64,000 nucleotides of DNA from JAXGMQ01 sp040768585 (lineage in GTDB: Bacteria > Caldisericota > Caldisericia > JAAYUI01). Shown here piece after piece: positions 9,801-16,212 of the stretch. Made by a program: the position numbers and the translations under genes. The DNA is taken from NCBI GenBank assembly GCA_040768585.1, contig JAXGMQ010000001.1:186001-250000 (forward strand), given 5' to 3'. The notes beneath the pieces are model-generated. The model saw only the letters and a program-made list of their open reading frames with translations. It was not told where the DNA came from and did not search any database. Every line of letters begins with the position of its first letter. The stretch's first letter is position 1.

Positions 9801-9963
9801 AGAAATTCTTGCTGGTGGCTACACGTTTAAAACGCCTGTTGCCCCATTTATCGAAGGCAACCATACTTTTGTGGCGTTTGAGACAATAGGCGAGATAATC
9901 GGCGCTGATGATTTGGAACTCAAGGCTGGAAAAGACAAAGTAAGACTGGAGTACACACCATGA
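3865..9963 (+). CDS. Giant secreted protein: M28 metallopeptidase fused to redoxin and stalk-like domains
   Basis: 2032 aa with a signal peptide (residues 1-30) and a GAGGAG site before ATG 3865. Domains in order: M28-type zinc aminopeptidase with an inserted PA-like region (about 35-500). Its likely zinc and catalytic residues are H323, D341, E375/E376, D402 and H470 (MMWHVPEDTID). Then a glucodextranase-B/Ig-like domain (503-583), Ig- or BACON-like segments, a copper-amine-oxidase-N-like pair (897-1020, with VPLRFIGEAFGADVEW and IPLRFISEAFGAQVDW), and a degenerate redoxin-like segment without CxxC (about 1296-1420). More beta domains follow, then a complete TlpA/AhpC-like redoxin (about 1660-1815) with FWATWCPPCK (C1701, C1704), and another stalk-like pair at the C-terminus. 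It probably works outside the cell in peptide breakdown and thiol-disulfide chemistry. The fusion is unusual and sits inside a housekeeping operon. Confidence 0.9.
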   Translation: MSFRKFQSIVLATVLFAGVISIPVSSVDAVDFTYAGLVEQISSDSAIKHIETLSSDKFEGRMTGQKGAQLAADYVKGQFQQMGLVPGGDNNTYLQNFQTAVWYPVAPLTFRQVDEEGNTKKDFAFREDYNICVVSGSGEAKTEVVFAGFGITSTGTLEYDDYKDIDVEGKVVAIMRHAPGFVQAMFEEHPELQTHMYFTTKLSNAMKHGALGVILLENPKLPPNNRTNVYYKSVSGSWHDMPCVFMTEDGSNKLLAGDEITTNELFDKIDELKEPYSFELADFIIDYEVNIDYQSDADVFNVIGYIPSSDQFGKNSTLMLTAHYDHLGIDPNGDIYNGACDNASGVSGLLEVARVFTESNAKLKINLVFAALTGEEIGLVGADYLASNPIFPSDGLTVINMDMICGKPNSVRCSIDPGYETLLETIKRASKVVGGDLYVGGPSNNSDHAPFSNRGIPATFIFGGPGMMWHVPEDTIDHVDKSGLELISRVVGLATAYYTDPFYLYIEGSGDDVIMASSREYEIEGYTGKGATVYVGGRSTVASASGHFKLKVSLEDGDNKIKVTANKVGTGEKITRNLTINYEPRPKLDISIDMINFGYVSKETGNKKVTFEITNTGKGEISGTLTSCADWLEISPNKLEPFTTTVTATVLSDRVTEMGLNTCIITLDTDGGVAFIPVTAIKSPSPTVTVELTPGTESVTIAGSDVNILKSTSRIDGILYYSSNLLSMAFGVKHSFDANQLELTLGDKKAFLWPGSNVVVIGNTPHILENNVYLAEGDVLLPPDFLELLDIELTIEEKTHKLSWSFEELKLELLPTENSNIYLVQASKNVLCEASSDKDWLLVYPEQLTVEGASSELFVAIDDSKLTKGEKHTANLTVSAPGATKSIEISTTIPKTEREITVQIGEKNATIDGKTVELDSEPFIHIDTTMVPLRFIGEAFGADVEWLADTKTVRATLGKKLIEVQIGNITAKINGIETQLVRAPMIQKGRTFIPLRFISEAFGAQVDWIAETKTVVVIYDMAADKPQPSTDTNSVVIDWHKATAEKPAPTTSVDINNIGGGNLTITSVKVHGDKLSASVGKNQISLQPIFTENGKEGKSILEINTTGGILWLEVYSNIYPEKLVSFKCNNTFTWFIDGKTQTDACKLIDGLYAVNTSKLFDAIKGSYGYDKIGNMLTLVANGKKFQLHTLSGDYHIDGELVPWRFGFEVKNDGDVYISWAALSLAFGWEINPLAKLGGIEMKVGVEADAMLYSNWPSLDLVYSETTFSKKTTDFSCEMYPIANGKTYNSNADVPPYRLYCFFDTSDKSAEIIPFIQSIHERYDEDKLSAYLVAASIPTDSAVENFFAGNTTIANGLAQYSLESLTVPILYDDKGQVCQGFPGTTTPRVYIIDDSNKLVSWFPEFNKSQKLYLEQAIIKLTSNSGYVPPDVLTLTVGNRGGRIGSGTLTSRDMAISVLENSFESSPTNISVSFNPEAVKWTDKRYSTELLLLGKSNSQTIPVRCWNLQSDTMLSSYYHGSEVIRIDGITHNLPRQCEGGEEAFGPIGLVLDEIGADIINLPGGNIRFISGDNDVIVKLGEKVAKNNSIDVEFERAFEMSDGILYGPMKALAEFAGATLHMFGESIVVTAKKIKGSITEPVLRTNTDVIRFNNYASPSGGYRKAPDFNLPDYPKQGGTKTQLSKLVARDDVKLVVMDFWATWCPPCKAGMPYLEQIYRKYKDMGLVVLGITTDDVDDEYVFETLESDNLIQNGLKELGLDAITYPMVYDPWPERATWAAYEGRAIPRLVMVSKNMEWLHTKVGFSVFYTRNLEYRIRMQLGIEEDAKPPQLVIKNDGIGTLHGWVACSLDYIKPSVTDFATTDSTTVQFEIDNLRGAPNTPERGYVTITSNGGTKVIPIDFNPFVDKRSIKIVINTADGSVEYNDIKTDLEMPVRIVNGKPVIAADVLLGYLGGTLTPLPDGKRSVGHFETWDISVINGEKEILAGGYTFKTPVAPFIEGNHTFVAFETIGEIIGADDLELKAGKDKVRLEYTP

Positions 9964-10172
9964 CAGACATGCCAGATGAAGCAGAATTCGTAATCGATAT
10001 ACTCAAGGGTAGGGGCAAACTCTCAACCACAGAGATAGAAACAGAGATAAAAAGTCAGGGTATCGCTTGTAACGACGCTGCAGCCCAATTCCTGCCGAAC
10101 CTGAGAGCTCAGGGATTTATTAATGGAGAGTTCAAGAAGGGCGTGTGGTACTGGTGGGTGGATGAAGGGTAA
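9960..10172 (+). CDS. Small hypothetical protein, winged-helix-like
   Basis: 70 aa, starting with ATGA overlap on the preceding stop and running 11 nt into uvrC. The pattern of a short N-terminal helix, a helix-turn-helix-like section (STTEIETEIKSQGI and DAAAQFLPNLRAQGF) and a basic-aromatic end (KKGVWYWWVDEG) resembles a small winged-helix domain. I recognise no family. Its tight coupling on both sides supports that it is a real gene. Confidence 0.6.
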   Translation: MTDMPDEAEFVIDILKGRGKLSTTEIETEIKSQGIACNDAAAQFLPNLRAQGFINGEFKKGVWYWWVDEG

Positions 10173-11817
10173 CCTGCAGGACAAGGTCAAAAATCTGCCC
10201 AGCAACTCTGGGGTTTACCTTTTCAAAAGCGAAGATGGCACTGTAATCTACGTCGGTAAAGCAAAAAATCTGCACGATAGAGTGTCGTCCTACATGCTTG
10301 CAGACGTTGACAAAAAGGTCGAACTCATCGTCAAAAACGCAATTGATGTTGACTTCATCGTGACCGACTCAGCACATGAAGCTCTCGTGCTTGAGAATAT
10401 CCTTATCAAGCAACATCAACCCAAGTACAACATCAAACTCAAGGACGACAAAAACTACACCTACGTCGTTGTGACAAAGGAACCTTATCCCAGATTACTC
10501 AAAACTAGAAATCCTCATGACGATAAAAGATTGAAGGATGCGCATCTCTTTGGCCCAAGCACAAAGTCGGGTCACTGGCATTCAAACATAAGAACACTGA
10601 GGCAGTTCTTTCCAGTCAGAGTGTGTAAGCTAGACCTCCCAGAGGAGAGGTCGAGACCATGTCTTGATTTCCACATTGGGCTGTGCACTGCTCCCTGCGA
10701 CAGCGAAATATCAAAGGACAACTACAACAAAATTGTTTCAGAGCTGGTTCTCCTGCTTTCTGGCAAATACGGCAAACTCGAATCCATTTTGACAAAGAGA
10801 ATGGAGGAAGCATCCGCTGCTCTTAGGTTTGAGGAGGCAGCAAGATACAGAGAGAGCATCAAGCAACTCAGAAATATTGTTGAGTCTCAGAGGGTTGTCT
10901 CCAACGAGATAGTCGATAGAGACATTTTCGCTGTCGAAATTATTGAAAACATGGCTTGTGTGGAGTTCTTAAAGGTCAGGTCTGGCAGACTCATCCTAAC
11001 TCTCCATATGTTTGCTGATTCTGATGTTGACTCATCTGAGGCTGATTTCCTCGGTATAATGATGCAAAACTACTATTCCTCATGTGAGGATTCCAACCTC
11101 CCCGCTGAGATTCTTGTATCAACCCACCCAACTGCAGAAAAGGATTTGCTGAACTTCATCAATGAAGCCAGGACATTCAAAAAGAAGATCAAAATAATTC
11201 AGCCAAAACGCGGAGATAAGATAAAGCTTGTTGAGATGGCGCAAACAAACGCCAAGCATCACCTCGCTGAACACATCAGGAAAGAGAAGATTGCGATAGG
11301 CAAGAACGCGGTCATCGAGCTACAGGATGAACTCAAACTCAAAAAAGCTCCAATCCTTATTGAGGGATATGATATTGCCAACATCCAGGGCAAATCAGCA
11401 GTTGGCTCCCAGGTGTGTTTTCAAGACGGTCGACCTTTTAAAAAAGGCTACCGCATCTACAAAATCAGAACCAAAGACACCCCCGATGATTATGAAATGA
11501 TGCGGGAGGTTCTCACAAGAAGACTTACCCACATCGATGATGAGAATTTTGCCCCAATTCCAGACCTCATTCTGATTGATGGAGGCAAGGGTCAACTCGG
11601 TGTGGCAACAGAGGTCTTCAAGGACACCGGTGTCGAGATAATATCCATTGCCAAGGAAGAAGAGCTGATCTTCAAGCCTGGGGAGAGCAAGCCATACAGA
11701 CTCGACGAGAATGGCTTTGCACTTAGACTACTCAAACAGATCAGAGATGAATCCCATAGATTTGCGGGTAAGCATTTTAGAATTAGACACAAGAAAGAAT
11801 CCGGGCTTGAAGGATAG
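10162..11817 (+). CDS. uvrC: UvrABC excinuclease subunit C, lacking the C-terminal HhH domain
   Basis: Makes both incisions beside a DNA lesion in nucleotide excision repair. The N-terminal GIY-YIG nuclease is seen in SGVYLFKSEDGTVIYVGK (about residues 16-33). A UvrB-binding UVR segment follows near 210-240. The RNase H-like C-terminal nuclease shows GYDIANIQGKSAVGS and LILIDGGKGQL. The protein stops after RDESHRFAGKHFRIRHKKES at 551 aa, just where most UvrC proteins (about 600 aa) continue into a tandem helix-hairpin-helix DNA-binding domain. The next gene starts 25 nt later and no HhH is readable in another frame. ATG 10162 fits the family; an upstream ATG at 10123 would lie inside the preceding gene. 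Confidence 0.93.
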   Translation: MKGNLQDKVKNLPSNSGVYLFKSEDGTVIYVGKAKNLHDRVSSYMLADVDKKVELIVKNAIDVDFIVTDSAHEALVLENILIKQHQPKYNIKLKDDKNYTYVVVTKEPYPRLLKTRNPHDDKRLKDAHLFGPSTKSGHWHSNIRTLRQFFPVRVCKLDLPEERSRPCLDFHIGLCTAPCDSEISKDNYNKIVSELVLLLSGKYGKLESILTKRMEEASAALRFEEAARYRESIKQLRNIVESQRVVSNEIVDRDIFAVEIIENMACVEFLKVRSGRLILTLHMFADSDVDSSEADFLGIMMQNYYSSCEDSNLPAEILVSTHPTAEKDLLNFINEARTFKKKIKIIQPKRGDKIKLVEMAQTNAKHHLAEHIRKEKIAIGKNAVIELQDELKLKKAPILIEGYDIANIQGKSAVGSQVCFQDGRPFKKGYRIYKIRTKDTPDDYEMMREVLTRRLTHIDDENFAPIPDLILIDGGKGQLGVATEVFKDTGVEIISIAKEEELIFKPGESKPYRLDENGFALRLLKQIRDESHRFAGKHFRIRHKKESGLEG

Positions 11818-11842
11818 AGAACCCAAATATATACTCCATCCC

Positions 11843-12529
11843 ATGAGATTGATTATTTCTTCAGTTCTTATGGCGGTACTGCTTCTGGGGTGCAACGGCG
11901 CATCGACCGATATCATGGTTGAGGTTCCAAATTTTGTGAACATGAACACACAGACTGCCGAGAGGATTGCAGCCAAATCAGAGATAAAGCTTTTGAAGTC
12001 AGGGGAGGAGTACTCCGAATACGTCCCAAAAGGCAACATCATCTCCCAAGACCCTCTCCCCAGTGGACTCATAAAAACATCCAGGGAAGTCAACATCGTC
12101 GTGTCGATGGGGAAGCGTTCAATTCCAGTTCCCGACCTTGTCGGCAAGAGTTTTGGCGACGCACGTAAAATTCTAACCGACCTAAACCTTCATGTGGGGA
12201 GCATTACCGAGGTTGAAACATACAAAGACCAGGTTGGAAATGTAATAAAACAACATCCACCCAAGGGCACCGACATCCATATCGACGGGAAGGTTGACCT
12301 GACGGTTGCCATAAGTATTCTCGATGCCGTTCCAAACGTCGTTGGTCTGCCGATCGACGATGCCAAAGCTCAGGTTGGAGAAGCCGGTTTTGAGAACATC
12401 AGACTACTCCCAATTACAAGCAAGGATGAGTACGTCAATGCTCCAAGAGGGCAAGTATTAAGACAGGATCCAGAGGGCGGAATGAAGTGCCACGCGGATA
12501 ATCCTGTCGACCTTTATTATAGACCATGA
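11843..12529 (+). CDS. Lipoprotein made of three PASTA domains
   Basis: 228 aa. A lipoprotein signal ends in LLLGC (Cys17). The mature part is three consecutive PASTA repeats, each opening with a VPN/VPD motif: about 27-92, 93-157 and 158-226. PASTA domains bind peptidoglycan fragments or beta-lactams when attached to Ser/Thr kinases or PBPs. Here there is no kinase or transpeptidase part, so it may be a cell-wall sensor or tether. The start has no strong ribosome-binding site, but earlier in-frame ATGs lie inside uvrC and would not give a signal peptide at the N-terminus. rpe follows with ATGA overlap. Confidence 0.85.
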   Translation: MRLIISSVLMAVLLLGCNGASTDIMVEVPNFVNMNTQTAERIAAKSEIKLLKSGEEYSEYVPKGNIISQDPLPSGLIKTSREVNIVVSMGKRSIPVPDLVGKSFGDARKILTDLNLHVGSITEVETYKDQVGNVIKQHPPKGTDIHIDGKVDLTVAISILDAVPNVVGLPIDDAKAQVGEAGFENIRLLPITSKDEYVNAPRGQVLRQDPEGGMKCHADNPVDLYYRP

Positions 12530-13158
12530 CAAAGCTGGCTCCATCGATTATGGCAGGAAATCCCCTTTCTCTGGGGGATGAATTGTCTCAGATTGAGAAA
12601 TATGCAGATTTTGTCCATATGGATTTGATGGATGGTCATTTTGTTCCAAATCTTGGACTCTGCTTAGACACATGCAAGAGCGTGTGCAAAACCAGCAAGA
12701 TTCCGTGTATTGCCCACCTTATGGTTACAAACCCGGATATCTACGTTGAAACATTTGGGAACATGGGGGCATACGCCTTTGTATGGCACATTGAAACCAA
12801 CATGAACCACCTCGAAATGATCCAAAGAGCAAAGCAGCTTGGGATGAAAGCTGGGTTGGCGATATCTCCAGACACAGAAGTTGAGGAGCTTGGTCAATAC
12901 CTAAACCTCATCGACATGGTAACTATTATGGGTGTTTACCCAGGCCGCTCTGGTCAAAAATTCCTGCCAGCAACCACAGAAAGAGTCAGTAGAGTCAGAA
13001 AGCTTGATGGAAACCCTGTGCTTGAGGTGGACGGCGGTGTTAGCCTTGGTAATGCCAAAGAGTTGGTTGATGCCGGTGCCGACATCCTGGTTTCTGGTTC
13101 GAGTTTTATCAAGTCGGATAACAAAAGCGAATTCTCAAACTTCATACATTCACTCTAG
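12526..13158 (+). CDS. rpe: Ribulose-phosphate 3-epimerase
   Basis: Interconverts ribulose 5-phosphate and xylulose 5-phosphate in the pentose phosphate pathway. Family motifs are clear: HMDLMDGHFVPN (metal-binding His and catalytic Asp, about 30-41), MVTIMGVYPGRSGQKF (about 127-142), and LEVDGGV (about 165-171). The 210 aa length is normal. The start overlaps the PASTA gene stop (ATGA), so it belongs to the same operon. Confidence 0.95.
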   Translation: MTKLAPSIMAGNPLSLGDELSQIEKYADFVHMDLMDGHFVPNLGLCLDTCKSVCKTSKIPCIAHLMVTNPDIYVETFGNMGAYAFVWHIETNMNHLEMIQRAKQLGMKAGLAISPDTEVEELGQYLNLIDMVTIMGVYPGRSGQKFLPATTERVSRVRKLDGNPVLEVDGGVSLGNAKELVDAGADILVSGSSFIKSDNKSEFSNFIHSL

Positions 13159-13169
13159 GAGGAGTATCA

Positions 13170-14249
13170 ATGAAGAAAATAACCATATTAGCGCTCGTTT
13201 TATTTGTTGTGCTGATTTCATTTGCAGCCTGTGGTGGCAGCGGCGAGACCTATAGGCTTGAGGGAAAAGTGGTCGACAGCGTCACATCGGAGCCGATCTA
13301 CGACGCCAGGGTTTCACTTGATGGAGTGATAGCAAAAACTGATGAGAAGGGCAAATATGCCTTTGATAGCATCAGAGAAGGCAAGTGCAACATTGAATTC
13401 AAGGCGGCAGGATACGAGAGTCGAGAATTTACTGATTATGAGATAAACGAGAATAAATTCCTCAACACCATGCTTATACCAGAGATATCAGACGAAGTAA
13501 CGGACAATGGGAACTCAGTTGATGGTGGGTACAAGAATCCAGAATATCCAGATATTCCAGAACCACCTCCACCTCCAGGCAATATCCTCGACAAGAAACC
13601 TGAGTTCACAAAGTACACAAAGTACGACAATCTCAGAGTGAGTTATATTGAAAGTGTTGCATCCTCAAACACTCCAAGGGAACCACTGATAGTTAACATC
13701 GCGGGAGGAATCTCCCAAACCACAATGCGTGACCCAACAAGCGGTGAGGCAGCTGTTTTGTACGCGGACGGAAACGCAACATACGAGAAGGACGCGGATA
13801 CTGACAGTTGGAGAAAAATCATTCATCCCAAAGAGGTTGGAGATCAGATAAATCCGTTGCACTTTGCCAAGATGTATTTCAACTTCCTCTTTGATGTCAT
13901 CGAGAGCAAGGACACGGTTGTGAGTTCTCTCCCTGAGACAACAATCAATGGAAAATCGTACACTACCTACTACATCAGCGGCATCGATACGAACCTTACC
14001 GTATCCTATTCTGGTGAGGTTTATCTTTCACCGGGCAATCCAACAATAGTCGGTATCGATGGCAAGTTCTATCAAAACGGTTATTCAACCGACTTCTATG
14101 CGCTGCTTGACAAATTTGGTGAGATAGAGTCATTCACGCTTCCACAAACAGATGATGTTATTGACTTGTCCGACATGAGCGCACCTCCGGGGGAAATGAC
14201 ACTCACCCCACCAGAAGAGGGCGGATCTGAATCATCGACTCAACCATAA
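13170..14249 (+). CDS. Lipoprotein with carboxypeptidase-regulatory-like domain
   Basis: 359 aa. Signal peptide with lipobox FAAC (Cys20). Residues about 28-95 are a CarboxypepD_reg/Ig-like beta domain (LEGKVVDSVTSEPIYDARVS, then GKYAFDSIREGKCNIEFKAA). A Pro-rich linker (EPPPPPG) follows, then an unrecognised globular region. AGGAGG lies 8 nt before the ATG. It is the last gene of the operon that begins at rsmD and is followed by a strong terminator. Likely an outward-facing surface lipoprotein; the function is unknown. Confidence 0.8.
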   Translation: MKKITILALVLFVVLISFAACGGSGETYRLEGKVVDSVTSEPIYDARVSLDGVIAKTDEKGKYAFDSIREGKCNIEFKAAGYESREFTDYEINENKFLNTMLIPEISDEVTDNGNSVDGGYKNPEYPDIPEPPPPPGNILDKKPEFTKYTKYDNLRVSYIESVASSNTPREPLIVNIAGGISQTTMRDPTSGEAAVLYADGNATYEKDADTDSWRKIIHPKEVGDQINPLHFAKMYFNFLFDVIESKDTVVSSLPETTINGKSYTTYYISGIDTNLTVSYSGEVYLSPGNPTIVGIDGKFYQNGYSTDFYALLDKFGEIESFTLPQTDDVIDLSDMSAPPGEMTLTPPEEGGSESSTQP

Positions 14250-14280
14250 GACTTTTTTACCAAGAATTTGAAGACACCAA

Positions 14281-14315
14281 AAAAGGGGGCTCAAAAGATG
14301 AGCCCCCTTTTTTTT
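14281..14315. terminator. Intrinsic terminator, bidirectional
   Basis: GGGGGCTC (14285-14292) pairs perfectly with GAGCCCCC (14300-14307) around a 7-nt loop. Eight T follow and AAAA precedes, so it can end the plus-strand operon and the convergent aldolase operon. Confidence 0.93.
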
Positions 14316-14345
14316 ATTTATCGTATTAACTAATATAAGTCTATA

Positions 14346-15233
14346 TCAGCCAGTTACCCCAGATGCCTCATTTATCTTTTGGTGAATCTTCTCAGTCAGT
14401 TCAAGGGCTTCTTCCATTGGCCTCTGCCACATGTTTCTTCCAAAAATCAAACCCATGACACCTGCCCTGAGTGAATTGCTGACCTTATCAAGTAGTTGTT
14501 CGTCGGAAATCTTCGAACCACCTGAGACAATCACACCAGCGTTACCCGCAGAGATAACAAGGCGCTCCATTGCTTTTATCTCATCTGTCTCAAGGTTAGT
14601 GTACTTTTCTGGTTCACCCTTACCATAGACAAGCTTTGGATAATTCAACTTGATGACATCCGCGCCAAGTTCAAGCGCCAATCTTGCAGCGTAGTCTATG
14701 GCATAAAGGGAATCTTTACCACCCTTTTTCTCGACAGCCGCTCCTCTTGGGTATGACCAAACTATAAGCGGCATGCCAAACCTGTCGCACTCAGTTCTAA
14801 CATGACAAAGTTGTTCAATGTCATCATCCTGCCGAGGAGAACCAGCATAGAGTGTGTAGCCAACGGCATCAGCGCCTAATCTTACAGCATCCTCAACTGT
14901 CGCTGTCAATGGAGAAAAGGCATTCTCATCCGATGGAATATTGGTTTTTCCGTTGATCTTCAAAACCAACGGCACGAGTCCTGCAAACTCGCTGTGGTAT
15001 TTTACGGCAAGCCCAATATGCACAGCAATTGCCGAATAATCACCTCGAAGTGCCATCTCAAACTGATACTTTGGGTTGGCAGAATCAGGATTCGAGAGGA
15101 AGTCAACTGGGCCATGCTCGACACCCTGGTCGATTGGCAGTATCAGAAGTTTACCATCACCCGGGCCATGCTCGAACGCCATCCTGGCCATTCGAACGAG
15201 TTTACCAGAGGATAATGTACTAAAATCCATCAT
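14346..15233 (-). CDS. Class I fructose-bisphosphate aldolase, DhnA/archaeal type
   Basis: 295 aa. Expected to split or form fructose 1,6-bisphosphate by Schiff-base chemistry. DhnA-type features include LLILPIDQGVEHGP near the N-terminus, VIKLNYPKL (the likely Schiff-base lysine), VIVSGGSKISDEQ and the phosphate-binding GVMGLIFGRNMWQRP at the C-terminal end. Start ATG 15233 or the adjacent ATG 15230; the ribosome-binding site is weak and the upstream membrane-protein gene ends 6 nt earlier, so translation is probably coupled. Confidence 0.9.
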   Translation of the reverse strand: MMDFSTLSSGKLVRMARMAFEHGPGDGKLLILPIDQGVEHGPVDFLSNPDSANPKYQFEMALRGDYSAIAVHIGLAVKYHSEFAGLVPLVLKINGKTNIPSDENAFSPLTATVEDAVRLGADAVGYTLYAGSPRQDDDIEQLCHVRTECDRFGMPLIVWSYPRGAAVEKKGGKDSLYAIDYAARLALELGADVIKLNYPKLVYGKGEPEKYTNLETDEIKAMERLVISAGNAGVIVSGGSKISDEQLLDKVSNSLRAGVMGLIFGRNMWQRPMEEALELTEKIHQKINEASGVTG

Positions 15234-15239
15234 GACTGA

Positions 15240-15662
15240 CTACCAGGGCATCCCAAGGAGTGTCTGTGTCCAAGCGGCGCCAGGATACACATAGAACATG
15301 AAAGCCACCAGAGCAGCTGCAACCAGAATCGGAACCAGCCAACCTGCAAGAGCTTTGACCCAAGTGTAGTCAAACAGGAATTTGGCTTCAAAGTACCAGG
15401 CAACAACTGTGAAATATACGGCAACCATTGGCACCTGATAAAAGACAAGTGAGAAAACAATGATGGTGCAAAACCAAATCAATCCACCGAACAGAACCCT
15501 GCCCCAGTCTTTGTATGTGGAGTTGAGGGCTCGGGTCGAAACATAATTGCCAATTGCGAAGGCAATCATGATAAGAAAATAAACGAGAATGGCTTTCCAC
15601 ATCCAAGCTGCGGAATCACCTGGGAACATATCTTCAAACCTGGCAAGGTTAAAATTAATCAT
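15240..15662 (-). CDS. Integral membrane protein, unknown function
   Basis: 140 aa with four hydrophobic segments, e.g. AILVYFLIMIAFAIGNYV and WLVPILVAAALVAFMFYVYP. No family is recognised. ATG 15662 is preceded by GGAAGGTG at ideal distance; the longer frame to 15803 has no such site and crosses a clear promoter. It is the first gene of a two-gene operon with the aldolase. Confidence 0.75.
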   Translation of the reverse strand: MINFNLARFEDMFPGDSAAWMWKAILVYFLIMIAFAIGNYVSTRALNSTYKDWGRVLFGGLIWFCTIIVFSLVFYQVPMVAVYFTVVAWYFEAKFLFDYTWVKALAGWLVPILVAAALVAFMFYVYPGAAWTQTLLGMPW

Positions 15663-15708
15663 AAACACACCTTCCTTTTTGTTTTTCGAGTCTGTCCAGC
15701 TAACCGAA

Positions 15709-15737
15709 ATTCTATTTGACAAGCTCCATTGTTTCAA
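15709..15737 (-). promoter_or_regulatory. Sigma-70 promoter of the membrane protein/aldolase operon
   Basis: Minus strand TTGAAA (15732-15737) and TAGAAT (15709-15714) with a 17-nt spacer. Its position shows that the longer 15803 start of the downstream gene is not used. Confidence 0.7.
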
Positions 15738-15740
15738 GTC

Positions 15741-15770
15741 TTGACATAAATTGATAGAACGGATAAGAAT
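15741..15770 (+). promoter_or_regulatory. Promoter of the OsmC gene, possible leaderless start
   Basis: TTGACA at 15741-15746 and an AAGAAT -10 at 15765-15770 (spacer 18). The -10 ends 7 nt before ATG 15778, so the transcript may start at that codon. It is back to back with the divergent promoter at 15709-15737. Confidence 0.45.
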
Positions 15771-15777
15771 GAACAAT

Positions 15778-16212
15778 ATGCAAAGAAAAATATTTGAATA
15801 CAACGTCGGCGTGGACTGGGAAACAGAACATCAGGGTTTTTTGACAGGAGATTTCAAGACGGTCTCGATAGCTTGCCCTCCGGAGTTTGGTGGTCCAGGT
15901 AAAATCATATCCCCTGAGGATCTTTTTGTGGCATCAGCTGCAGTTTGCGTCATGACAACATTCCTTGACTTTGCGGAGAAGTTAAAGATTAACCTCGTCT
16001 TATACAAATCAAAGGCTAATGGCAAAATGGAGTTTATCGATGGATACTACAGATTCTCGAAGATAACGATAGAACCTGAGATTGTTGTGTCAAACGAGTC
16101 AGAGATTGAAAAAACAGAGAGGCTTTTACGTAAGGCTGAGAACGTCTGCCCCGTTGGAAAATCAGTCACCTGCGAAGTTGAAGTGGTACCAACCATCACT
16201 GCAAAGGGCTAG
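15778..16212 (+). CDS. OsmC/Ohr-family peroxide-handling protein
   Basis: 144 aa if started at ATG 15778. The two family cysteines are present in ASAAVCVMTTFL and ENVCPVGKSV; they form the thiol pair that reduces organic hydroperoxides in OsmC/Ohr proteins. The start is uncertain: ATG 15769 and a TTG at 15751 are in frame, but a -10 box lies over the former, so 15778 fits a leaderless message. The 3' end overlaps the convergent DUF401 gene by 4 nt, with no terminator between. Confidence 0.88.
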   Translation: MQRKIFEYNVGVDWETEHQGFLTGDFKTVSIACPPEFGGPGKIISPEDLFVASAAVCVMTTFLDFAEKLKINLVLYKSKANGKMEFIDGYYRFSKITIEPEIVVSNESEIEKTERLLRKAENVCPVGKSVTCEVEVVPTITAKG

